The notes beneath the pieces are model-generated. The model made no database searches, was not told where the DNA came from, and saw only the letters and a list, made by a program, of their open reading frames with translations. Both the position numbers and the translations under genes were made by a program. This document shows positions 34,710-43,784 of a stretch of DNA of 64,000 bases, piece by piece (the stretch's first letter is position 1; every line of letters starts with the position of its first letter). Origin of the DNA: Pseudobutyrivibrio ruminis DSM 9787 (lineage in GTDB: Bacteria > Bacillota > Clostridia > Lachnospirales > Lachnospiraceae); contig NZ_OBMR01000012.1 of assembly GCF_900218035.1 (NCBI RefSeq), positions 49,869 through 113,868 of the forward strand. Direction: 5' to 3'.

Positions 34710-34763
34710 ATGTGTCCCCCGATATTTGAATACTATTATACTCTTTGTAAAAGAATATTATAA

Positions 34764-34780
34764 GGGGATTCGACTCTCGC
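34764..34780 (+). repeat. Degenerate direct copy of the tRNA-Met T-arm
   Basis: GGGGATTCGACTCTCG matches the tRNA-Met T-arm/acceptor sequence at 34871-34887 (GGGGATTCGAACCCTCG) except for one deletion and one change. With the inverted copy beside it, it looks like scarring by recombination at the tRNA. Confidence 0.5.
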
Positions 34781-34800
34781 CTACAGTTTGATTGAATACA

Positions 34801-34878
34801 GAATCCCCCTCTCGCTACGAAAAAGAAAAAGCACAGACATTAGTCTGTGCTTCCTTTTTCGTAGCGAGAGGGGGATTC
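34801..34878. repeat. Inverted duplication of the tRNA-Met 3' end with nested terminator
   Basis: A 25-nt perfect inverted repeat (34801-34825 with 34854-34878) copies the 3' half of the T-arm, the acceptor strand and 8 flanking bases of tRNA-Met. Nested inside is GCACAGAC-ATTA-GTCTGTGC (34831-34850), followed on the minus strand by a T-rich tract: a terminator for the tRNA operon. The full stem could compete with cloverleaf folding. Confidence 0.85.
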
Positions 34879-34935
34879 GAACCCTCGACACCGCGGGTAT
34901 GAACCGCGTGCTCTAGCCAACTGAGCTATCTCGCC
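34862..34935 (-). tRNA. tRNA-Met (CAT)
   Basis: 74-nt cloverleaf: acceptor GGCGAGA/TCTCGCT with a G-U first pair, D-loop AGTTGGCTA, anticodon stem CGCGG/CCGCG with loop TTCATAC (CAT), T-loop TTCGAAT, discriminator A. No encoded CCA. The acceptor's paired first position and the D-arm favour elongator rather than initiator tRNA. Co-transcribed downstream of tRNA-Val. Confidence 0.95.
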
Positions 34936-34952
34936 ATATTTATTAAATTAAA

Positions 34953-35025
34953 TGGGACCTACAGGGCTCGAACCTGTGACCCTCTGCTTGTAAGGCAGAT
35001 GCTCTCCCAGCTGAGCTAAGATCCC
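34953..35025 (-). tRNA. tRNA-Val (TAC)
   Basis: 73-nt cloverleaf: acceptor GGGATCT/AGGTCCC, anticodon stem TCTGC/GCAGA with loop CTTACAA (TAC), T-loop TTCGAGC, discriminator A, no encoded CCA. First gene after a strong promoter. Confidence 0.96.
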
Positions 35026-35062
35026 AGAGCTATTAGCGTTTACCGCTTCAAGCGACTTCATA

Positions 35063-35091
35063 AAGATAACAAAACAAGCCCCCAATGTCAA
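35063..35091 (-). promoter_or_regulatory. Sigma-A promoter of the tRNA-Val/tRNA-Met operon
   Basis: Minus strand: TTGACA (35086-35091), 17 bp, TATCTT (35063-35068). The -35 is perfect. Transcription would start about 30 bp before tRNA-Val. Confidence 0.82.
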
Positions 35092-35164
35092 CATAATTAT
35101 TAATTTTCGCAATATTTTTACTATTTAGAGGAATTACCTGAAATATGTACATCCATAAAATAAA

Positions 35165-35190
35165 AAAAGCAGACCTAATAGTCTGCTTTT
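35165..35190 (-). terminator. Terminator after the 144-aa gene
   Basis: AAAAGCAGAC / GTCTGCTTTT, a 10-bp stem with a 6-nt loop, 3 bp past the stop; minus-strand exit is T-rich. Confidence 0.85.
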
Positions 35191-35193
35191 GTT

Positions 35194-35628
35194 TTAGAAA
35201 TATGACATTGTACCTTCCAAATCGATGTGCTTTGCCTGAAGGTCCTTTAATTCAAAAACAATACCCTCACAGTATTTTTCATCATTGATTCTTGTGCGGC
35301 GGCCAATCATTCTGAAATGTGCTACTGGGAAAGATGTTTCGTAGCTCCAAGAGTAATCTGGATTTCCACCCTTTTCTCCCTTGCAAAGACCCTTCCAATA
35401 TGCCTTGATTGTATTTGGGCTTTCATAGTCCACATACATCATCTCCTTTTCTTCAGAGATATCATCCCCCTCTTCGTATGTAGCACCCTCAAACTGGATA
35501 ACAGTATTTAAACTGCCATAGCCAATAACAAGGCCATTCACTCTTGCCTCTTCAATAAGAGATTCCTCTACATCTGAAAGACCATAGTGACATCCCTGAA
35601 GCTTCTCAGCTAATTCTTCTTTTGTCAT
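35194..35628 (-). CDS. Conserved-looking hypothetical protein, 144 aa
   Basis: Start at the ATG seven bases after GAGGGAG (a TTG two codons earlier is in frame). Soluble, acidic, no signal. Features: EEARVNGLVIGYGSLNTVIQFEGA, VDYESPNTIKAYWKGLCKGEKGGNPDYSWSYE and VAHFRMIGRRTRINDEKYCEGIVFELKDL. The run NPDYSWSYETSFPVAHF suggests a small-molecule-binding beta domain, but I do not recognise the family. Monocistronic between MetH and the tRNAs. Confidence 0.72.
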   Translation of the reverse strand: MTKEELAEKLQGCHYGLSDVEESLIEEARVNGLVIGYGSLNTVIQFEGATYEEGDDISEEKEMMYVDYESPNTIKAYWKGLCKGEKGGNPDYSWSYETSFPVAHFRMIGRRTRINDEKYCEGIVFELKDLQAKHIDLEGTMSYF

Positions 35629-35695
35629 AGTCAAACTCCCTCACTTTGATTTCACATATCACTAATAATACATTACTAGATTTTAGTTAAAAAAT

Positions 35696-38128
35696 CTATG
35701 CCCATTTCTCCATAATATTTTGAACCAATTTTACACATTCTGCTGCATCAGCCGAATATCCATCTGCGCTAATCTCATCCTTGAAGGATTCGTTTATACA
35801 TGCTCCGCCAATAATAATCTTAGCTCTACAGCCCTTTTCCTTAGCCAGCTTAACCACATCATCCATTCGCATCATTGTGGTGGTCATAAGGGCAGACAAC
35901 CCAATAATATCTGCATCAACCTCTACTGCCTTATCAATGATTGTGGCTGCTGGTACATCCTTGCCTAGATCAATTACGTTGAAGCCATAGTTTTTAAGCA
36001 TGAGTGCAACCAAATTCTTTCCAATATCGTGAATATCACCCTCTACTGTGGCAATAACAACCGTCGCTTTTGCTTCAGTAGAATCGCTGGCAAGAAGTGG
36101 TTCTATGTGCTTCATTCCCACTTCCATCGCATTTGCTCCCGCTATTAGCTGTGGCAAGAAATACTTCTTTTTATCATATAAATCACCTACTACGTTTATT
36201 CCCTTAATAAGGTGATTTTCGATGATTTCCTGTGGCTCCATTCCAGCATCTAAAAGTTTTTGTATTTCAGAAACTATCTGGTCCTTTTTTCCTTTTATAA
36301 CACACTCAGCCACTGGACTTTCTGAAGATGTAGTGCTGGTTTCAGGCTTTGCCCCAGCTGCACTACCACTAGTGGCTCCTCCCGCTGTCATTGATAACAC
36401 TGGCAGTGATGCATATTTTTCCAACGCCCCAGGCTTGTTCATAAGTGTATCTGCTGCTGCAGCCTGATACATAAGCATATCCTGGCTTGGATTTGCAATA
36501 GCCATAGTAAGGCCTTTGCTGACAGCTATGGTAAGATATGTGGCGTTTACAAACTGTCTATTTGGCATTCCAAATGATATGTTTGACAAACCGCATACTG
36601 TAGGAAGTCCCAACTCATTCTTGCAGTATTCTATGGTTTCAAAGCACTGTAATCCTGCTGTACCTTCAGCACCAACTGTCTGTACCAGCACATCTACCAC
36701 TGCTGCATCCCTATCTAGTCCAATAGCTTCTGCTGCATTAAGAACAGTGGCAATATGCTCTTTCTTTTCTTCCATATCCTTTGGAAGTCCCGCTCCCGAC
36801 AATGGAAGTGTGATAAACATAGCTCCATATTTCTTTGCAAGCTTAAGCATTGGCTCCATCTTTTCTTTTTCAGCAGATATAGAGTTAATGAGAGCACGTC
36901 CTGGATATATGCGAAGGGCAGCCTCCATAACATCCACATGGCTAGTATCCAAACATAAAGGTAAATCAACTGCTGATGTTACCTCATAAATACTATCAAG
37001 CATCATTTGTTTCTCATCGATGCCATTCATACCCATATTTACGTCGAGAATGTTGGCTCCCTTTTCTTCCTGCTCTCTGGCGAAATCCACAACCATTGAT
37101 AAAGAGCCTTCTAAAAGGCTAGCCTGGAATTTCTTTTTTCCTGTAGGATTGATTCTTTCACCGATTACCATAAATGGTCCGTCTAAATCAATCCAGGTAT
37201 TCATGCGCTCAGAAGTAACAACCCTCATAGGCTTCTTTTCTATCTGATGTTGTTTTTTATCCTTCAAACGAGAAACCAGAGCTGATATATGCTCCGGTGT
37301 AGAACCGCAACATCCACCAAAGAGCCATGCTCCTGCTTCATAAAGCTTTTCGCAAGCATCTGCAAAAGCATCAGGGCTCATCTTATAAACAGTCTTGCCA
37401 TCCTCAAGCTCTGGTAATCCTGCATTTGGCTTTACAATAATAGGGATATTTGCAACAGCTGCCATCTGCTGAACAAGCTCTAGCATAGCATCAGGCCCAG
37501 TGCTGCAATTCATACCAACACAGTCTACACCCATGGACTGAAGAACAATCATGGCTGTATCCGGTGATGTTCCGTACAGTGTCTTTCCATCTGGATTAAA
37601 TGTAAGAGAAACAATGATTGGTAAATCGCATGATTCCTTGATAGCAAGAACTGCTGCACGACACTCCTGAAGGCTCATCATAGTTTCAACTACGAAAAGA
37701 TCTACACCTTCCTGAAGAATAGCTTCCACCTGCTCCTTATAGCAGTCTACTAAATCCTCAAACATAAGGTCTCCAAGAGGATAAAGCTGCTTACCTGTCA
37801 TAGAAATATCTGCTGCAACAAGGCCTTTATCCCCTGCAACCTCCCTTGAGAGGCGGACAAGCTGTCTATTCATCTCCACAAGCTTATCCTCTAACCCATA
37901 TTCTGCTAGCTTGATTCTAGAGGCTGTGAAAGTAGGTGCCAACACAATATCAGAACCTGCATCAAAATATGCCTTTTGCAATTCCTGAATAGCCCAAGGA
38001 TTATCAATAATCCATTTTTCTGGACATACTCCTGCAGGCATTCCCCTTTTTTGAAGCTCAGTACCTGTAGCCCCATCAATAAATACAATTCTTTTTTCAA
38101 GTAGCTCTCTAAAATCCGCTCTAGTCAT
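35696..38128 (-). CDS. metH: Cobalamin-dependent methionine synthase (short form)
   Basis: 810 aa. Homocysteine-binding barrel at ~1-290 (DGATGTELQKRGMP, VGMNCSTGPDAML with the first Zn Cys, WLFGGCCGSTPEHI with the Cys pair), pterin/methyl-THF domain ~310-575 (FMVIGERINPTGKKKF, LDVNMGMNGIDE), cap and B12 domain ~600-810 (GDIHDIGKNLVALMLKNYGF, with the axial DxHxxG). It ends there, so the C-terminal AdoMet reactivation domain of E. coli MetH (1227 aa) is absent; many Clostridia use a separate reactivator. Transfers methyl from methyl-THF to homocysteine. Follows mnmA by 29 bp. Confidence 0.95.
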   Translation of the reverse strand: MTRADFRELLEKRIVFIDGATGTELQKRGMPAGVCPEKWIIDNPWAIQELQKAYFDAGSDIVLAPTFTASRIKLAEYGLEDKLVEMNRQLVRLSREVAGDKGLVAADISMTGKQLYPLGDLMFEDLVDCYKEQVEAILQEGVDLFVVETMMSLQECRAAVLAIKESCDLPIIVSLTFNPDGKTLYGTSPDTAMIVLQSMGVDCVGMNCSTGPDAMLELVQQMAAVANIPIIVKPNAGLPELEDGKTVYKMSPDAFADACEKLYEAGAWLFGGCCGSTPEHISALVSRLKDKKQHQIEKKPMRVVTSERMNTWIDLDGPFMVIGERINPTGKKKFQASLLEGSLSMVVDFAREQEEKGANILDVNMGMNGIDEKQMMLDSIYEVTSAVDLPLCLDTSHVDVMEAALRIYPGRALINSISAEKEKMEPMLKLAKKYGAMFITLPLSGAGLPKDMEEKKEHIATVLNAAEAIGLDRDAAVVDVLVQTVGAEGTAGLQCFETIEYCKNELGLPTVCGLSNISFGMPNRQFVNATYLTIAVSKGLTMAIANPSQDMLMYQAAAADTLMNKPGALEKYASLPVLSMTAGGATSGSAAGAKPETSTTSSESPVAECVIKGKKDQIVSEIQKLLDAGMEPQEIIENHLIKGINVVGDLYDKKKYFLPQLIAGANAMEVGMKHIEPLLASDSTEAKATVVIATVEGDIHDIGKNLVALMLKNYGFNVIDLGKDVPAATIIDKAVEVDADIIGLSALMTTTMMRMDDVVKLAKEKGCRAKIIIGGACINESFKDEISADGYSADAAECVKLVQNIMEKWA

Positions 38129-38157
38129 TATTTCTCCTTTTAAAAACCCGCTTAACT

Positions 38158-39225
38158 CTAGTCTCTTAAAATTGTTCCACCACCAAGTACTACATCGCCA
38201 TCATAGAAAACAGCTGCCTGTCCTGGAGTGATTGCTCGCTGTGGCTCATCAAAAACAACCTTTGCTGAAGTTGCATCAATACGCTCAACTGTGCATGGCT
38301 GCTCAGTCATACGATAGCGAACCTTGGCCTTGCATTTAAATGTAGGTCTGTCGTCTGTTGGATCAATCCAGTTGATGTTCTTAACAATAGTGGTTGTTGT
38401 AAATAAATCTTCGTTTTTACCAAGGATTACTCGATTGTTCTTTACATCAAGAGCTGTTACATAAAGAGGATGCTCTGCCGAAATACCAAGCCCCTTACGC
38501 TGTCCTATTGTGTATCCAACAATACCCTTGTGTGTCCCCATAACATTGCCATCCTGGTCCACAAAATCACCTGCTGCATATTCCTTACCTGTAAATCTCT
38601 TCAAGGCTGAAACATAATCGCCATCTGGTACAAAGCAAATATCCTGACTGTCTGGTTTATTTGCATTTATAAAATCATGACTCTCTGCAATCTTTCTAAC
38701 CTCATCCTTAGAAATCTCACCTAATGGGAATTCAGTGTGTGCTAATTCATTTTGAGTCATTGCATATAAAACATAGCTCTGATCCTTGTTTGAATCCAGT
38801 CCCTTAAGAAGCTGATAACCATTATCAATCTTTCTTATTCTTGCATAGTGTCCTGTAACTATTTTCTCACAGCCAAGAATCTCGGCTCTGCGATAAAGCT
38901 CATTAAACTTCATGTTTTTGTTGCATTCAATACAAGGATTAGGTGTCATACCATTTTCGTAGCAATAGATAAAATCATCTATTACTGTTTCTCTGAATTT
39001 ATCCTGAAAATTGAATGTGTGATGAGGCATTCCCAAACGACGCGCTACAGATTTAGCATCCTCCACATCATCAAGGGAACAGCAAGTATGTGAACCACAC
39101 ACCCCTATATCCTCATTGGCGTACAGCTTCATTGTACATCCAATGCATTCATATCCTTTTTCCTTCATCATTAAAGCAGCGACACTACTATCTACGCCAC
39201 CGCTCATCGCAATAAGTGCTTTCAT
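38158..39225 (-). CDS. mnmA: tRNA-specific 2-thiouridylase MnmA
   Basis: 355 aa. PP-loop ALIAMSGGVDSSVAALMM at the N-terminus, catalytic Cys in NPCIECNKNMKF (~104) and the second in DSQDICFVPDGDY (~200), TGHYARI, LDSNKDQSYVLYAM, and a C-terminal beta domain. It installs the 2-thio group at U34 of tRNA-Lys, Glu and Gln. The partner desulfurase is not in the window. GGAGGAAAA precedes the ATG. Operon with the HD gene upstream and metH downstream. Confidence 0.97.
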   Translation of the reverse strand: MKALIAMSGGVDSSVAALMMKEKGYECIGCTMKLYANEDIGVCGSHTCCSLDDVEDAKSVARRLGMPHHTFNFQDKFRETVIDDFIYCYENGMTPNPCIECNKNMKFNELYRRAEILGCEKIVTGHYARIRKIDNGYQLLKGLDSNKDQSYVLYAMTQNELAHTEFPLGEISKDEVRKIAESHDFINANKPDSQDICFVPDGDYVSALKRFTGKEYAAGDFVDQDGNVMGTHKGIVGYTIGQRKGLGISAEHPLYVTALDVKNNRVILGKNEDLFTTTTIVKNINWIDPTDDRPTFKCKAKVRYRMTEQPCTVERIDATSAKVVFDEPQRAITPGQAAVFYDGDVVLGGGTILRD

Positions 39226-39238
39226 TTTTCCTCCAAAA

Positions 39239-39829
39239 CTATTCGTCTTTAATATTTCCTCGACTTACATTGTCGCTAATAATTGCATCAACCACTTCGA
39301 AAAGCTTTTTCGAACCTAAAGCAGTCTTGTCCTGTCTGCCATGTACCTGTGTAGCAGTGACTCCATGCTTGCGCCAATCTTCTCCACCATTGCTATTATT
39401 AAGCATTAGTGGCTGTACATTATCCATTGCACGAGCAAACTTGGCCTCTGCTGTTTCATAGGCTTCGAATTCTTCAAAAAGAGCCATCAATTCCTTTGCC
39501 TGATCCTCTGGAAGCATTCCGAATATACGATTCTTAGCAGCTTCCTCTCTGGCAGCTTGTGTCTTTTTATTTTCCTCATCATAGGCATAGGTATCACCTG
39601 CATCAATCTCCACAATATCGTGAATCAAGCACATCAGCATTACTTTACCTATATCAACTGGTTCATTTGAGTATTCTCTAAGAAGATATGCCATAATGGC
39701 CATATGCCAAGCATGTTCTGCATCATTTTCATTTCTGCCATGGCCTGACAAATGTGTTTGTCTAAATATGTTCTTCTCTTTATCTATTTCTAATGCAAAA
39801 TCTAATTGTTTTTTAAGTCTATCGTCCAT
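39239..39829 (-). CDS. HD-domain hydrolase, HDDC2/YfbR-like
   Basis: 196 aa. Metal ligands NDAEHAWHMAIMAYLL (His), LMCLIHDIVEIDAGDTYAYD (His-Asp plus Asp) and KFARAMDNVQPLM (Asp) match the HDDC2 group of 5'-nucleotidases and related phosphohydrolases. GATAGGAGA lies upstream of the ATG. First gene of the HD-mnmA-metH unit. Deoxynucleotide clean-up is a reasonable guess only. Confidence 0.88.
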   Translation of the reverse strand: MDDRLKKQLDFALEIDKEKNIFRQTHLSGHGRNENDAEHAWHMAIMAYLLREYSNEPVDIGKVMLMCLIHDIVEIDAGDTYAYDEENKKTQAAREEAAKNRIFGMLPEDQAKELMALFEEFEAYETAEAKFARAMDNVQPLMLNNSNGGEDWRKHGVTATQVHGRQDKTALGSKKLFEVVDAIISDNVSRGNIKDE

Positions 39830-40007
39830 TTTAATATATCTCCTATCAATTTAGTAGATAAATCTATTATGGGATAGAATAAAATAAAACTCTAGTCTTT
39901 TCAACATAAAATCATTTCAAAAAATACCACAATTTTCACAAAGTATGCACAAATATTAAATAGAATAAATAATAATCCTTATACAATGTTATTTCTATAG
40001 GTAAGAT

Positions 40008-41453
40008 ATGGGTAACAATTTATATTCACTACTAAAACAAACAGCAAATCTCTCTTCTCTTCCATGCACAATCATGTCTGTAGAGAAAAAATCTGATGGC
40101 ACCTGTGGTGATATTCGTTTTTACGCCATAAACGATATCTTCAAAAGAAGCTACTACGACATGTTTATGGAGCAGGAAGGTAATACTAAAGCTACCTTTG
40201 AAAATTTTGACGAGGTAATTGAAGGACAATTGTATACTGCTCATCTTCCAAAGGAACCAAAATTCGAAGACATATGCTTTAGAGCTGCCTGGGGAAATGA
40301 GCATATTCACACATATGTAGATACTACTAAAATTTATGGCTACTGGACTGAGGACATTTTGTTTCCTGTGAACTGTGCGCACGGAGAAAATGTTGCCTAT
40401 TGCCAGTTCATGTACACTCTTAATAAGGAAATGGATACTGGAAAATTCAGTGCTGTATCACCTGATATTTCCAGCTTTGTAATTAAAGCTTGCCTGGAAA
40501 TGAGAAATGAAAATGCATTCTCAACAAGCATGGACATAATTACAAAGGACTTGAGAGAATATGTGGATTCAGAGTCTGCTTGTATTCTGACTGTAGATTA
40601 CGACCAAAAGAATTTTGAAATCATAAGCGAATCTGTAAGAGACAACGCTTACTGTATCAAGGAAATCTTTTCCCATTTTCCATTTGATATAGTTGGTTGT
40701 TGGCAAACTCTTCTTTCAGAAACCAACAATATAATTATTCAAAACGAGCAAGATATGAACCTCTACGAAGCGAAAGCTCCTGCCTGGATAAAAACATATA
40801 AAGATGCAGGCGGTCAGGCTCTTTGCCTTATGCCATTTATTCATCATGGAAATATAATAGGCTATCTTTATATATCAAATTTTGACACTTCAGAAATGAC
40901 TAGAATCAAAGAAACTTTGGAGCTCATTTCATTTTTCTTGACAGCCGAAGTTGCCAATCACATGATTCTAGAAAAGCTGGAATATCTCAGCAACGTAGAT
41001 GTGCTTACAGGCGTTTTAAACAGAAACTGCATGAACGTTAATGTGGATGAGCTTTCCCTTAAGCTGAAGCTAGATCCCAAACCATTTGCAGTGGCCTTCT
41101 GTGATCTAAATGGTTTAAAAACAATAAACGACCATGGCGGACACAATTCTGGCGATAGATTACTAAAGGATGCAGCTGAAGTCCTAAAAGAAGTTTTTAT
41201 TGGTGATCAGATATATCGAGCTGGAGGAGACGAATTCGCCATCATATCCCTTAACAGCACAGAAGGGGAATTTTTAGAAAAGCTTGCCCTATTACGACAA
41301 AAGGCCTGTGATCCTGATTGGTTAAATTTTGCTATAGGACATTATTACGATGCAAATAGCGGAAATCTTCGACTGGCAATGAGATATGCAGATGAAAACA
41401 TGTACGAGGATAAAAATGCCTTTTACGAAGCCTATCCTGATAAACGTAGATAA
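40008..41453 (+). CDS. Diguanylate cyclase (GGDEF) with sensory N-terminus
   Basis: 481 aa, soluble. N-terminal ~150 residues without clear family, a GAF-like middle (~160-310, with TKDLREYVDSESACILTVDYDQ), then GGDEF (~325-475): VDVLTGVLNRN, FCDLNGLKTINDHGGHNSGD and RAGGDEFAIISL. Catalytic GGDEF and metal Asp are intact, so c-di-GMP synthesis is expected. The inhibitory I-site RxxD is FIGD here, so product inhibition at that site is probably lost. AGGTAAG precedes the ATG. Followed 20 bp later by a small gene. Confidence 0.92.
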   Translation: MGNNLYSLLKQTANLSSLPCTIMSVEKKSDGTCGDIRFYAINDIFKRSYYDMFMEQEGNTKATFENFDEVIEGQLYTAHLPKEPKFEDICFRAAWGNEHIHTYVDTTKIYGYWTEDILFPVNCAHGENVAYCQFMYTLNKEMDTGKFSAVSPDISSFVIKACLEMRNENAFSTSMDIITKDLREYVDSESACILTVDYDQKNFEIISESVRDNAYCIKEIFSHFPFDIVGCWQTLLSETNNIIIQNEQDMNLYEAKAPAWIKTYKDAGGQALCLMPFIHHGNIIGYLYISNFDTSEMTRIKETLELISFFLTAEVANHMILEKLEYLSNVDVLTGVLNRNCMNVNVDELSLKLKLDPKPFAVAFCDLNGLKTINDHGGHNSGDRLLKDAAEVLKEVFIGDQIYRAGGDEFAIISLNSTEGEFLEKLALLRQKACDPDWLNFAIGHYYDANSGNLRLAMRYADENMYEDKNAFYEAYPDKRR

Positions 41454-41473
41454 TATACGAAAGGTGACATACT

Positions 41474-41869
41474 ATGAATACAAACAGAATTGTGAATGAA
41501 AACTTTTATGATGAATACCAGTACTTTGATTCCGTGTTGGCAAAGCGTTTTAAAATCGAGGAAAACGGTGTTGTCAAATATATAAAAGAAATGAAAAATG
41601 CCGTCATCGATGTGCGAGATGTTTTACCAGAGTGGGATCCTACAATCGCCCGCTTACAGAAAATGAAAGTTCGCTACGACAGTCTCGACAATGCCGAAAG
41701 CAGTTTTGATGACTTCCAAGGCAAAGATGAGGATGTGGTTTGGATTAAGGTATTCCTTACCAAGCTAGAATCCCATGCAGATCCTCTTTCAAAATACAGC
41801 AAACTGGAATTTACCTATAAAAAACGTAAAAAAAGCTTTTTCCAAAAACTAAAAGCACTATTTAGCTAA
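41474..41869 (+). CDS. Small soluble protein next to the diguanylate cyclase, 131 aa
   Basis: ATG with GAAAGGTGACAT upstream. Helical, highly charged, no Cys: FYDEYQYFDSVLAKRFKIEENGVVKYIKEMKN, DVRDVLPEWDPTIARLQKMKVRYDSLDN, basic C-terminus KKRKKSFFQKLKALFS that could form an amphipathic membrane-binding helix. No family recognised. Position suggests a partner or target of the c-di-GMP enzyme (inference). Confidence 0.72.
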   Translation: MNTNRIVNENFYDEYQYFDSVLAKRFKIEENGVVKYIKEMKNAVIDVRDVLPEWDPTIARLQKMKVRYDSLDNAESSFDDFQGKDEDVVWIKVFLTKLESHADPLSKYSKLEFTYKKRKKSFFQKLKALFS

Positions 41870-41873
41870 AATA

Positions 41874-41904
41874 AAAACCAATCCCCATTGCAGGGATTGG
41901 TTTT
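41874..41904. terminator. Bidirectional terminator
   Basis: AAAACCAATCCC / GGGATTGGTTTT, a 12-bp stem with a 7-nt loop between two convergent genes; A-rich on the left, T-rich on the right. Confidence 0.88.
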
Positions 41905-41917
41905 ATTATTATCTTCA

Positions 41918-43627
41918 TTAAATTGTAAATGAATCTTTAATATCTCTAAGCTCGTTAGAGTTTTCTTCTGTCTCACCTACAACCTTTACAACACCGTCAG
42001 AAAGCATTGCAACATCAGTTGCTTTTTCTGCCACTGTTGTTACCGCTTCTGCCGCCTCACCTACAGTCTTAGAAATCTCATCAACTGAAATAGAAATTGC
42101 TGTGGTAGACTCCTGAAGTTCTCCAATCTTTTCTGATATTTCGCTTAATACATCTGAGAAATTCTCTGCATCAAGCTTGTAGTTATCTGCCATCTTAAGG
42201 AAGCTATCATAATCGTTTGCAACATCTTTTTCTATATATCCAAGTGTTCTTGTAAGACACTCATTCATTAAGTCTACAGAATTCTGAACCTCAGATACGA
42301 TTTCCATAATACCAGCAACTGTATCGCTAGACTGAGTTGCAAGTCCACCGATTTCTGTAGCTACAACTGCAAAACCTTTTCCTGCCTCGCCTGCACGAGC
42401 TGCTTCAATTGATGCATTTAAAGCAAGCAGATTTGTCTGGCTGGCAATATCCTGAATTGCCGCTGCAAGAGAATTAACCTTCTCAACAGCTTTTGACTTT
42501 TCAAGTGCTTCCTGTCCCTGTGCATTAATCTCTTCGTACATTCTTTCAGTCTTTTCCTTGGCTGCAACAGTTTCATCATAGACTGCACTTGCTTTCTTTC
42601 TGGTCTCTTTTGCATTGTCTGCACCGACCCTAACTTCATCAGCAATAGCATCAGCATTCTCTTTAATTGCAACTGTTCTTTCGCTGATTACGTCTGTGGT
42701 AGCACTTGTTTCCTGCATACTAGCCGCAAGCTCCTCAGATGTAGCTGAATTGTCTGCATTAGCAGAATCGATTTCAGCGGTAATATCCTTAAGTCTAAGA
42801 GCATGTCCTTCCAAATCAACAGAAGTATTGGCAATACGCTCAACTATATTTCTAAGACTTTCTTCCATCTCTCCTACAGCTCTAGCCATAGTTCCAGTTT
42901 CATCCTTCTTATGCTCAATAACTTCCAACCCATCATTTGAAGAGAAATCAAGCTTTGAAACACTACCAATAATATTTGTAATAATCTTGATTGGTCCAGT
43001 TATGCCTTTGGCAGCAATAATACCTATAATAAGCACAACCACACCAACTATGCATGATAAGAGAATTCCAAGATTTCTAATCTGGTTTATCTCTGCCATA
43101 ATCTCTGACTCATTTGCCACGCAAACTGTAACCCAGCCAGCTGACTCTATTACCTGATATGAACTATATTTAGCAACGCCATTTTCATCTACGTAATGAA
43201 TAATACCGCTTGGAACATATGAGCCTGTAGGTATTTGTGCCAGAATATTTTTCACATCCTCATTAAATACCTCTGTTCCGATTTTATCTTCCTTCTTGTG
43301 ATACAAGAAAATGCCATCCTGATCTACAACATAAATAGAGCTAGAATCTATACCATTTAAGCCTCTACCTTCAAAAATAGGCTTAAGCACTTCATAATCT
43401 ACTCCTTCAAGTCCCTTCGCTGCAATTTCCTGCTCTACAATTTCCGAGCATAGAGTGGACAAATCCTGCATATTGTTTTCGTTGACTTTCTGGATAGTAG
43501 CCTTTGCTCTTGGAATGATATAAGCAATATTGAGAACAAAAAATGCAATAACACTGATTATTATCAATGCGAGAATCTTCACGTAAATCGAATGAAGATT
43601 AAATCCTTTCTTGGTAGACTTTTCCAT
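41918..43627 (-). CDS. Methyl-accepting chemotaxis protein
   Basis: 569 aa. N-terminal membrane segment (~13-33), an extracellular Cache-like sensor (~35-185, with [20 protein letters not shown]), second segment (~188-210), HAMP, and a long helical signalling domain with the hairpin tip [30 protein letters not shown]. Candidate methylation sites (Glu/Gln pairs) flank the tip. It signals through CheW/CheA, which are not in the window. AAAGGAG precedes the ATG. Monocistronic. Confidence 0.95.
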   Translation of the reverse strand: MEKSTKKGFNLHSIYVKILALIIISVIAFFVLNIAYIIPRAKATIQKVNENNMQDLSTLCSEIVEQEIAAKGLEGVDYEVLKPIFEGRGLNGIDSSSIYVVDQDGIFLYHKKEDKIGTEVFNEDVKNILAQIPTGSYVPSGIIHYVDENGVAKYSSYQVIESAGWVTVCVANESEIMAEINQIRNLGILLSCIVGVVVLIIGIIAAKGITGPIKIITNIIGSVSKLDFSSNDGLEVIEHKKDETGTMARAVGEMEESLRNIVERIANTSVDLEGHALRLKDITAEIDSANADNSATSEELAASMQETSATTDVISERTVAIKENADAIADEVRVGADNAKETRKKASAVYDETVAAKEKTERMYEEINAQGQEALEKSKAVEKVNSLAAAIQDIASQTNLLALNASIEAARAGEAGKGFAVVATEIGGLATQSSDTVAGIMEIVSEVQNSVDLMNECLTRTLGYIEKDVANDYDSFLKMADNYKLDAENFSDVLSEISEKIGELQESTTAISISVDEISKTVGEAAEAVTTVAEKATDVAMLSDGVVKVVGETEENSNELRDIKDSFTI

Positions 43628-43731
43628 ATAATACTCCTTTCAGTATATATATTTATTTCCCAAATTATTTTTATATTGCGAACAATACTATTATATATGG
43701 ATACTGTATATATTTTGTGTTTTTTTTATAA

Positions 43732-43765
43732 AAAATGAGACATTCTACCAAGAATGTCTCATTTT
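43732..43765 (-). terminator. Terminator after the sigma/DUF4179 operon
   Basis: AAAATGAGACATTCT / AGAATGTCTCATTTT, a 15-bp stem with an ACCA loop, 20 bp past the DUF4179 stop. Confidence 0.88.
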
Positions 43766-43784
43766 AATATCTTTATTTATGATT

